From positions 31,848 through 95,847 of the forward strand of contig DAONJL010000002.1 of the NCBI GenBank assembly GCA_035405645.1: 64,000 nt of DNA. Reading direction: 5' to 3'. Both the position numbers and the translations under genes were made by a program. Positions within the stretch are counted from its first letter, which is position 1; each line of letters starts with the position of its first letter. The notes beneath the pieces were generated by a model. The model saw only the letters and a list, made by a program, of their open reading frames with translations. It made no database searches and was not told where the DNA came from. Positions 1-9,700 of this stretch are shown piece by piece. This DNA is from DAONJL01 sp035405645 [NCBI: bacterium]. GTDB taxonomy: Bacteria; JAGOBX01; DAONJL01.

Positions 1-1
1 A

Positions 2-223
2 CCAAGATTACCATCATTAAAAAATAAGATGAAAGCAAAAAAATATCAACCAATAATCTGGGGCTTTAATGACCTTGATATAAAAGAACCATATATTGGT
101 TTAGATGGTTCTCCAACACGAGTAATTAAAATATTTTCTCCACAAATATCTGTTCAAAGTGAAATGATTAATGGAGAACCAGATGAAGTTGCTAAAATTT
201 TACTTGATAAATTAAAAATTTGA
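2..223 (+). CDS. etfB: Electron transfer flavoprotein beta subunit, C-terminal end (partial)
   Basis: The reading frame is open from the first bases of the window, so this is the 3' end of a longer gene and the internal ATG at 29 is not its start. The translation begins PRLPSLK and continues into IGLDGSPTRVIKIF and EMINGEPDE. This matches the EtfB C-terminus, where a PR-PS motif is followed by G-x-x-GSPT-x-V and a closing helix. EtfB with EtfA forms a soluble FAD/AMP heterodimer that passes electrons from dehydrogenases, or takes part in electron bifurcation. EtfA usually lies downstream of etfB. Here the gene is followed by about 320 bp with no etfA, so EtfA must be upstream or elsewhere. 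The family call is good; the bifurcating type cannot be judged from this fragment. Confidence 0.8.
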   Translation, partial: PRLPSLKNKMKAKKYQPIIWGFNDLDIKEPYIGLDGSPTRVIKIFSPQISVQSEMINGEPDEVAKILLDKLKI

Positions 224-380
224 TTGTTAATATTTTATTTAAAAAAGATATATAATTTTTTTTCAAAAAATCAAAAGAGTAAAAGAAGTTTCCTGTCTTT
301 ATACTTTTCTCAATCTTTACATAATAGTTAATTTAACTATATATTCTTTATTTAATACATAAAAAAAATATAATAATTTT

Positions 381-409
381 TTGACTTATTTATTAAAATA
401 ATATAAAAT
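381..409 (+). promoter_or_regulatory. Sigma70-type promoter of the exoprotein operon
   Basis: TTGACT at 381-386 is followed by a 17-bp spacer and TAAAAT at 404-409. It is the only good hexamer pair I see in the 318-bp gap between the etfB end and the first secreted-protein gene, and it points at that operon. The same pattern recurs elsewhere in the window, which supports it. The rest of the gap (224-380) is AT-rich and shows no convincing terminator or gene. Confidence 0.55.
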
Positions 410-454
410 AAAAGAAGGGTAATTATAAAATATTTTATAAAAAAGGAGGAAAAA

Positions 455-493
455 ATGAAAAAAAAATATTTTTATAGATTTTGTTTTATTTAA
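455..493 (+). CDS. 12-codon leader ORF with a strong RBS
   Basis: A near-perfect Shine-Dalgarno (AAAGGAGG, 443-450 region) is followed by ATG at 455 and an ORF reading MKKKYFYRFCFI before a TAA at 491-493. It lies between the promoter at 381-409 and the first exoprotein gene, which has its own second GGAGG. The stop codon falls in the middle of an inverted repeat at 480-504. It could be a translated leader peptide affecting downstream expression, or the decayed start of a signal peptide left by a duplication of the RBS and start region. The ORF and RBS are seen directly; a function is only inferred. Confidence 0.4.
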   Translation: MKKKYFYRFCFI

Positions 494-504
494 AATAAAA
501 CAAA
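480..504 (+). promoter_or_regulatory. Leader hairpin (12-bp inverted repeat)
   Basis: Positions 480-491 (TTTGTTTTATTT) are exactly complementary to 493-504, with one central base, so an mRNA hairpin is possible with the leader ORF stop codon in its loop. It lies 20 bases upstream of the RBS of the first secreted-protein gene. The stem is almost entirely A-T, so its stability is modest. A terminator role is unlikely because no U-run follows. Confidence 0.4.
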
Positions 505-541
505 TATGTTTTTAATAAATAATCAAAGGAGGAAAAATAGT

Positions 542-1633
542 ATGAAAAACAAACTATTATTTTTGGTCTTGTTTTGTTTCTTTTTATTTCTTAATTCTTT
601 ACTTTATAGTGCAGGCACACCTGCAAGTACAATTATTACTATTGGTGGTGATAATGGTGATTCAAGTCCAAATCTTGAAAATGAATGTATGTTATCATTC
701 AAAGATATAAATAATTCAATGGATACAGTTGCATCAACACAAGTATCAGTAACAGTTGATACAGGCTATGATATGCAATTATTATCATATTTTGGTTTAC
801 CAGCAGATGATTCAGGTGCAATAGGTGAAACACTTGCTTTTAAATATGTAATACAAAATTTAGGTAATGCACTTGATGGTATTAAAATTAATACTTCTGT
901 TGTAGGTGGGGCAAATGATTGGATAATAAAAATATTTCGTGATGCAAATAATAATGGTGTTTATGAACAATCATCAGATAGTATAGAAACAAATATAATA
1001 TATTTATCAGCAGATGAAATAGAAACAATTTTTATAGTTATAAATATAAAAACAACAGCACAAAATTTAGATACCTGTCATATACAGGTTACATTTTCTG
1101 ATAGTTTTGGCACAATTGCAAATGATAACTGGCCTGATTCTGATTTAACAAATTCTCGTGATTATCAATCAGATTCATTTTTAGTAACAGCATTACGAGC
1201 TGTTATTCGATTGGCAAAATATGTTGATACAAGTGGAACAAGTTTTGTTTCAACAACAGCAACAGTATTACCTGGTGATACAATCTGGTTCACTCTTGTT
1301 TATGATAATGACGGAATGAATACTGGAACAAATATTATTATTACTGATAATATTGACACTTCAAAATTTGAATTTGTTCCGTATTCAGCAAATGATACAA
1401 ATTATATACACTCTTCATCATCATCAGATACAATTGAAGCAAATATTGGTTCATTAGCAACTCCAAATTGGGTTGATGCTACTACTCTGGCTAATGGTGC
1501 AAATGTAATTCAAATCAGATGGACATTAAATGGAATTCTTAATGTAACGCAGGGCGATAATTTATTATCTGCAAATTATACAGCAGGTAAAGATGATAAT
1601 GGTTATGTTTATTTCAAAGTAAGATTGAAATAA
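542..1633 (+). CDS. Secreted protein with DUF11-like repeats
   Basis: The likely product is 363 aa. I choose ATG 542 over the in-frame ATG at 506 because AAAGGAGG lies 9-10 bases upstream of it and a clean signal peptide starts there (MKNKLLFLVLFCFFLFLNS, cleavage near YSAG). The mature protein has two beta-sandwich-like units: residues ~60-190, with a Ca-loop-like DANNNGVYE, and ~215-363. The second contains LPGDTIWFTLVYDNDG and IIITDNIDTSKF, typical of DUF11 conserved-repeat domains of surface proteins. There are no catalytic motifs. It is the first gene of a four-gene set of secreted proteins with 3-17 bp gaps. The role is probably structural or adhesive at the cell surface; the specific function is unknown. 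Confidence 0.7.
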   Translation: MKNKLLFLVLFCFFLFLNSLLYSAGTPASTIITIGGDNGDSSPNLENECMLSFKDINNSMDTVASTQVSVTVDTGYDMQLLSYFGLPADDSGAIGETLAFKYVIQNLGNALDGIKINTSVVGGANDWIIKIFRDANNNGVYEQSSDSIETNIIYLSADEIETIFIVINIKTTAQNLDTCHIQVTFSDSFGTIANDNWPDSDLTNSRDYQSDSFLVTALRAVIRLAKYVDTSGTSFVSTTATVLPGDTIWFTLVYDNDGMNTGTNIIITDNIDTSKFEFVPYSANDTNYIHSSSSSDTIEANIGSLATPNWVDATTLANGANVIQIRWTLNGILNVTQGDNLLSANYTAGKDDNGYVYFKVRLK

Positions 1634-1648
1634 TTTAATTTTTTTTAA

Positions 1649-3715
1649 ATGAGAAAAACAACTTTTATTATTTCTATAATTTTTACTTTATATGTTTTTG
1701 CGTATAGTATGGTACCTGCTTATACTGATATTTATAATACATTTGTATTTCAGTATAACAACACAATAGAAATAATAGAAGTTATATCAGATTCAGTAAA
1801 AATCAGTGTTGGACAAATAGCAGGAATAAATTCATTTTTTAATTCACTAAATCCAGAAACCTCAAATATAAATGAAACAGTATATTTTCAAATCACACTA
1901 ATAAATCAAGGTAATTACTATGATACATTTTTATTTAGTTGCACAGATTCATTAAATTTAACACCAAAAATTTTTATTGATTCAAATTTTAATAATGTTC
2001 TTGATGCTGGTGATTATCTATCTGACACAATATCAAATATTTATATGAATGATTCTATTTCAATTATTATAGCTCTTTTTATTACATCAGACAAAACTAT
2101 GATGGAAACCGATACTATTTATTTTATGATAACATCATTATTTAATGCATCAGTAAAAACATATAATATTGATACATTTAGCATAATAAATAGAAATGTA
2201 ATTGTTTCTATTACAACACCAGAAAATAATATTGACACAATCGAGCAAATAATTAATATAAGTGGAACAATTCATAATGCAAAAAATAATGATACAGTTT
2301 TTTATTTTGTAAATGATATATTACAAAATACAGGTATAGTTAGCAATAATGATTTTAGTGGAACAGTTACATTAAATGGTATAAATGATGTGATAAAGGT
2401 GATTGTAGAAAATAGTTATAATGATACAGGTTTTGATACAAGAATAATAAATTATGTTGGATTACCACAAATAGAAATAATTTCACCAGATGATAATCAT
2501 AATACAAATATCAACATAATAAATATTTCAGGCACATCGATACGAACATTAGTTGGTGATACAATTGAAATTTTTAATAATAGTATATTTCAATCTAAAA
2601 TAAATCTCACAACAATAAATGGAAACTGGACAGGCACAGTTTCTTTATCTGGCTATGGCGATTCAATAATGATAAAATTAACTACCAAATATAATCAACT
2701 TGCTTATGATACAATTACAGTAAATTATTTTTCAACGCCAAATATTTTTATAACTTTTCCAGCTAATAACTTTTGTACTAATGTAAGTTTAATTAATATT
2801 TATGGTTCTTCAATTAATACTGCAAATTATGATTCAGTAATTTTATATGTAAATAATATAGAACAATCACGAAATCAAATAGTAAATAATAATTGGTCTG
2901 GCACAGTAGCGCTTTCAATAAATTATGAAACAATAACAGCATTATTAATTACTTTTTTAGGTGATACTGCTGTCTATGAAATAAATGGAATATATGATAC
3001 AGAACCGCCAATTTTTTATGAAAATAATCCAGAAACAGCAACAACACAAAACACAACAATTATTTCTATTAAATATATTGATAATGTATCAGGAATTGAT
3101 ATAAGTAAAATAAATATTAAGATTGATTCAGGTTTAGGCGAAAATGATTTTACATCAAATGCACATATTTATTCTGATAGTATTTATTTAACATTATTTA
3201 TTTTTACAAATGATACATATATAGTAACAATTTCTGCTTATGATAATGCAGGAAATATTGATACATTTAGCTGGCAATTCCTTTCTTTAATTGGTTATAA
3301 AGTTTCAGGTAATTTATTAGTAGAAGGAAGAACTGATTATTCAGGTTGTTCGGTTTATTTAACAAATAATATTGAGACATACACATCCACAACAACAAAT
3401 ACAGGTTATTTTGAATTTCATTATGTGAAAAATGGAACATATATTTTATATACATATTTAAAAAGTTATTTACGACAAAAAATAGAAAATATAATAATAA
3501 GTAATAATCCATTAGAAAATATAAATGTAGGTGTATTGTTAGGTGGTGATTTGAATAATAGTGGTAAAATAACAACTGATGATTTAATTAAATTAAAAAT
3601 GAATTTAGGAAGGAATGTAAATTCGCCATCAGAAGGTGATATAAATAATAGTGGATGGGTAACAATAGATGATTATACAATACTGATAAAAAATTTAAAT
3701 AAAAGTGAAGAATAA
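1649..3715 (+). CDS. Secreted multidomain protein: Ig-like repeats, carboxypeptidase-regulatory-like domain and C-terminal dockerin
   Basis: 688 aa with a signal peptide (MRKTTFIISIIFTLYVFAYS). About residues 184-450 hold three ~90-aa Ig-like repeats, each with an NISGT or NIYGS strand followed by a WSGTV or WTGTV turn. Residues ~452-545 are another beta-sandwich. Residues ~548-625 (YKVSGNLLVEG) look like a carboxypeptidase-regulatory-like domain. Residues ~628-684 form a dockerin type I-like pair of calcium loops: GDLNNSGKITTDD and GDINNSGWVTIDD, 12-residue DxNxSG...D motifs. Dockerins bind cohesins, and the next gene starts with a possible cohesin-like domain. There is no clear RBS in the 15-bp gap, so translation may be coupled to the upstream gene. 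No enzyme domain is seen. Confidence 0.75.
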   Translation: MRKTTFIISIIFTLYVFAYSMVPAYTDIYNTFVFQYNNTIEIIEVISDSVKISVGQIAGINSFFNSLNPETSNINETVYFQITLINQGNYYDTFLFSCTDSLNLTPKIFIDSNFNNVLDAGDYLSDTISNIYMNDSISIIIALFITSDKTMMETDTIYFMITSLFNASVKTYNIDTFSIINRNVIVSITTPENNIDTIEQIINISGTIHNAKNNDTVFYFVNDILQNTGIVSNNDFSGTVTLNGINDVIKVIVENSYNDTGFDTRIINYVGLPQIEIISPDDNHNTNINIINISGTSIRTLVGDTIEIFNNSIFQSKINLTTINGNWTGTVSLSGYGDSIMIKLTTKYNQLAYDTITVNYFSTPNIFITFPANNFCTNVSLINIYGSSINTANYDSVILYVNNIEQSRNQIVNNNWSGTVALSINYETITALLITFLGDTAVYEINGIYDTEPPIFYENNPETATTQNTTIISIKYIDNVSGIDISKINIKIDSGLGENDFTSNAHIYSDSIYLTLFIFTNDTYIVTISAYDNAGNIDTFSWQFLSLIGYKVSGNLLVEGRTDYSGCSVYLTNNIETYTSTTTNTGYFEFHYVKNGTYILYTYLKSYLRQKIENIIISNNPLENINVGVLLGGDLNNSGKITTDDLIKLKMNLGRNVNSPSEGDINNSGWVTIDDYTILIKNLNKSEE

Positions 3716-3718
3716 AAT

Positions 3719-6700
3719 ATGCAAAACAAAATAAAAGTTTTGGTTATAATTTTATTTTTGAATATATTATGTATTTTTGCAAATGATAGCACAATTGTTT
3801 ATTTAATGCAACACAATACACAATTAACAGAATATTGTTCAACAAATCAATATACAACAACAGTAATAGATGTAATAATAAAATGCGATAAAACAGAGGA
3901 TAGTTTTGCAGCAATTGGTTTATATATAAATTTTGATACAAAATATTTAAGAGCAGGTAAAATTGAATATAATAGTGATATAACACTTGACCTTGAAAAT
4001 AATGTTAATGGTTCATTAACAGATTCAAATGGAAATATAGTTAAATTACAACTAAATGAATTAGAATATAATTATAATTCAGAAACAATAAATGTATCAT
4101 TTTTTATAGTTAAACCAAATCTCTTACCAATATATACAAATTTTCATCAGAGAGTTTTATCAATTTATTTTTATTCAATACTACCAACTGAAACTACTTA
4201 TGTAACATTTAATTTTACAGAACCAAGAAAAACAACATTATCGCGCGATGGTTTTGACCAGACAGATAGATATGATACAATTGCAATAAAAATAGATACA
4301 GCCCCGCCGCAGCCAAGTATTTCGTTTCCAACCAATGATTATTGCACTAATGTTTCTCAAATAAATATAACAGGCACAAGAAATAATACAAATGATACAA
4401 TTGCTATTTATGTAAATCATAATTTAGTAAAATATGATACAACAAATTCAACTACTTTTTCTTATATATATACTTTTACAAAACAGGATACATATTTAAT
4501 TTATTGCAAAGAAATAAATAATTATAATAATTCTTCTGAAACAAGTAATATTGTATATGTTATATATGACACAACACCACCGACTATCTTAAATTATTTT
4601 CCATTAAATAATTCAATTATAGTTGATAGTAATAATGATAGTATAACAATAAACTATAAAGAAGAAACAGCAGGAATACAAATAATAAACATATATCTTG
4701 ATACGGGAACAGGATTTGTAAATTATACAAGTAGATTTACAATAACAAGCAATAGTGTAATCTTATTTGAAAATTTACCAGTTGGTTATTGTACAACACA
4801 AATATATATAAAAGACAGAGCAACAAATGATACAACACTTACTTTTAAATTTAAAATTGTAAGTTATAATCAACCAGCAGCAATAACATTACAAACACCA
4901 ATAAATAATTATGAAACAGAATTTGTAAAAATAATAACTTTCAGATGGGATACAGAAATAAATTCAGAAACTTACCAGATTCAGATTGATACAAATTTTA
5001 ACTTTATAAATCCAATAATAAATATTGATACATTACAAACAAATATTTTAACAATAACAAATCTTCCATATAACACATATTATTGGCGAGTTCGCGGTAA
5101 AAATTATTTATACAATGGTAGTTGGAGTGAAACACGAAAATTTTCAAATAATAAAGATTTAACAAAACCAGAAATTAAATCAATTTTAATAACTGATAAA
5201 AATAATGATTTGAATATAGATAACAGTGATATAGGAATAAAAATTACTGCATTTTTTAATGATAATATTTCATTAAAAACAGTTAGTTTTTCTTATGGCT
5301 TAAATGATACAAATTATTTAACAGATAATTATTCATTAGACCAGCCATCAACAGGCACAATATCACATATATTTAATTTTTTACAAGCATTGAATACAAA
5401 TGATAAAATATATATAAAACTAACAGCAATGGATAATAACTATAATGAAACAAGTTATTATGATACAATAATAGTAGGAGCATTTAGTATATCAGCACCA
5501 ATAATAATAATAAGTGATACGACAATAAATATAAATCCAATAGAAATCAGAGGGACAAAACAAATAGGTACAACAGTAAAAATAAACAATCAATATATAG
5601 CAACATCAATAAGTGATACATTATGGAGTTATACATTTACATTATTAAGTGAGACAAATGTAATAACAGCAAGAGCATATGTTGGAAGTGTATATTCTGA
5701 TACAGCAGAAATAACAATAATTTATGATAATGTCAAACCAACTGCAAGTATAAATTTTGATACTTCAATTCATTATGATTCTTTTTTAGTAATAATAACT
5801 GCATCAGATTCAGAAACAGGAATAAAAGAAATTTATTACAGTTTAAATAATGGTTTAACATATATAAAAGGTAATAGTTTTTATTATGATATTGAAGACT
5901 TTATTTATATAAAATATTTTTCAGTCGATAATGCAGATAATACAAGTTCGATTTACACTTCCTTATATCCAGCAAGAATAGATAGAACAGCACCACAAGC
6001 AGTAGATTGTTTTGATGAAGGTGATATAAGTAATGATACAATAATAGAATTTTCGTGGAATTTACCAAATGATAGTTCACCAATTATAAATTTTTATATT
6101 GAAATTGATACAACACCAAATTTTTCGCCACCCCGAATTTTTGCTGGATGGCTTAATTCAACAAATTTAAGTTTTACATTATCAGGTGATTCAGTAATAA
6201 ATGGTGAAACATATTATTGTCGAGTTAAATCAAAAGATATAGTAAATAATATTTCAAATTTTGGAAATAGTAGTAATGGAATTTATATTGATACAACAAT
6301 CATATCTGGTTCTGCACCTGACACACCAATAATTTTTTATGTTGGTGATACAAATGTATCAGTAATTACATTATCTGGCACATATCCAGCAAATGCTACA
6401 ATTGTTTTAGTGAATGGTTCACAGGCAGATTTGATTTCAGATACACTATGGCGAAAAACAGTAGTATTGAATTATGGTTTAAATAATTTTGTTGTTTATT
6501 GTAAGAACCAATATGGATTATCATCACCATCAAATTCCATATCAATATATCTTGATAATATTCCACCAATTGCACCAGAATTTAATGTAACAACACCAAC
6601 AAGATTTGACACACAATTAATCATAGGCACAAAAAGTATAGATAGTGACACTATTTTAGTTAATGGTGCTACTGCACAAATATTATCAAATACACAATGG

Positions 6701-9700
6701 CAATATTTAGTTACTTTAACTCAATATGGTTTAAATACAATTAATGTAGTTGCAATAGATAGTTTTAATAATAGGTCTGAGACAGTAAGTAAACAAATTT
6801 TCTTTGATAATATTCCACCTGATACACCATACTTAATAAGTTATCAATCACCTTATGCTGGAATAAACCAGATAATAGAAGGTGGATTTGATACATCAGC
6901 AAATAGTGTAAAAATAAATAATGTAAGTGCATCAATGAATAAAGAGACTGGAAGATGGATAATAACAATTTCTTTAAATAACGAAGGAATAAATAATTTT
7001 ACAATAGCAGCAATAGATGAATCTGGAAATTCAAGTGAAACAAATTTTGTAATTATTCGTGATTTAACACCACCTGATAAACCTGATATATTATTACCAG
7101 AAAATAATATAACCGTAACAGCAAGTCCAATAACAGTGAGTGGAACAGTAGCAATAGGAACTTATGGAGTTTATATAAATGATAAATTAGAAACTAATAT
7201 TGTAAATAACACATTTGCTTGCTCTGTTGCTTTAGTGCAAGGCGCAAATGTAATAACAGCAAAAGCAATAGATGAACTTGGTAATGCTTCACCTGTTGAT
7301 GCAATAATTATTTATTATGAACCATTAGCATTCTTAATTTATGCAGAACAATTAGAAGGTAAAAGTGAATTACCACAAATACCTGATAGTATATATATTA
7401 GTTCAATATCGATATTTGATACAACGACAATAAATAGTACAAATATAACTATAACAAATAAAGGAAATAATATTCCTACAAATTTTGTTTTTACATCAAA
7501 TTATAAAGGATTTTATATAATTCCAACAACAGGATTTCAATTAGAAGAATTTTATACATTATCAATAAAATCAAATGTAAAAAATATAGATGGAAAAAAT
7601 TTATATCAAAATTATACCTGGACATTTAAAACAGGAATAGATGATATAAAGCCACAAATAACAAATTTTTATATTCGTGATGATGAAGGTTTGATTTTAA
7701 TTGATAATTCTGATGTAGGTGTAATTTTATATGCAACAGTTGCAGATACTGGTGTTGGCTTAAAAATGGTTAGATTTGATATTGGATTAAATGATACAAC
7801 ATATTCAACAAATAACTATACATATACATATCCATCAAATCAAACATTTACGAGATATTTTGCACTTACATTAAATACAGGTGATATTATTTATTATCGA
7901 GTTTATGCAGAAGATAAAGTAGGCAATTATATTTCGTATGCTGATTCTATTTCAGTTGGTTCTGTTATTATTCCTATTCCTACGCTTGAGAATATTGATA
8001 CTACAGTAAATTATACACCAATATTATTATCAGGCAGCCGCTATTATGAAGCAAGTGTATATGTAAATGGTATTAAAAGTTTATCAATTGATACAGATAA
8101 ATGGCAAATAAATTTATCATTATATACTGGTATAAATGTGGCAAATATTATTGCAAGAGTTGGTTCATCACAAAGTCAAGAATTAAATGTAATAATTATA
8201 TATGACACCTCACCGCCTACTGCAACGCATAATGCACCAACAATTCCTAAAAATACACCTTATTATGTAACAATAACAGGGCAGGATAATGAATCAGGCA
8301 TAAAAAAAATTTTTATTTCTTTAAATGATGGTGATTTTATTGAAACAAATGTTGTTTATATAAATCAAGAATACAAAAATAAAATAATGTATGTAGTTGA
8401 AAATAATTGTGAAGTAAGAAGTGATACATATACAATATATTGTTATTATGATATTACACCACCAGCAATAGTAAAAACAATTGATGAGGGTACAATAAGT
8501 AATGATACAATTTTAATCTGGTATTGGGAAGTTCCATCTGATTCCAGTTCTATAGATACATATTATATTCAAATTTCAAATAAAAATGATTTTTCTAATA
8601 TTATTTTTGATACATTTATCTTAGACCAGAAAACATTTTTTAGAATTACAGGAGATATGTGTCCAAATATAATAGTCGGTGAAACATATTATGCACGAGT
8701 AATTGCTTACGACAGAGCAGGCAATATAAGTAATATAGGTTCACAAATATATTGGTCAGATGGAATTTTTATTGATACTGGTTTTGTAGATAATATACCA
8801 CCTGATAAACCAAAGATATTATTCCCAATTGATGGAATAAATACAAATGTAACGACAATTACAGTTTCAGGCACAGCACCAATTGATGCAGTAATTGTAA
8901 TAATAAATGGTCAACCATTGACAATTGGTGCAGATACAAGTTGGTCAAGAATAATTTCTCTTGCTTATGGAAAAAATGAAATTCGTGTTAGTGCAAAAGA
9001 TGAATTTGGTAATGAATCAGAAGCAGATACAATTGTTGTTTATATGGATAATATACCACCATTAACACCAATTTTAGATGACACAATTTTAACAATAACA
9101 AATGATTCACGAGTAGTAATATCTGGAACAAAAGAGTTTGGCTCAAATATAATAATTAATGGTTCGAGTTCAGGTATAATATCATCAGACACGAGATTTA
9201 GTAAAACATTTATTCAAGCAGAAGGAACGACAGTATATCAAATTATTTCAATTGATACTTTTGGCAATATATCAGATACAAAAACAATATCAATTACAGT
9301 TGATTTAACACCACCACAGGTGCCAACAGTGAATTATATAGGTTTAACAAATAAAACAACACAAATAATAAATGGAACAATGGAAGCAGGTTCACAATTA
9401 TATATAAACGATACCACAACAAATGTATTAATATCAGGCGGAAATTGGTCTTATGAAATAACATTACAGGAAGGTGCAAATACATTTGTAATAAAATCAA
9501 TTGATAGAGCAAGCAATTTTTCAGAAACAACAATAGTAATAATTCTTGATATTACACCACCTGATAATCCAATAATAACATATCCATATAATGGATTTGA
9601 AACAGCAGAATCACCAATAAAGGTAGAAGGACGAAAACCAATAGGAAGTTATGTTTATGTAAATGGAATGTTAGCAAATGGAGATTATAATGATACATAC

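Noticed and set aside
29-223. Separate 64-aa gene starting at ATG 29
   Set aside because: The frame is open upstream and continues the EtfB C-terminal motif, so the ATG is internal.
3267-3575. 102-aa minus-strand ORF opposite the dockerin region
   Set aside because: Antisense shadow; the + strand frame has clear dockerin loops.
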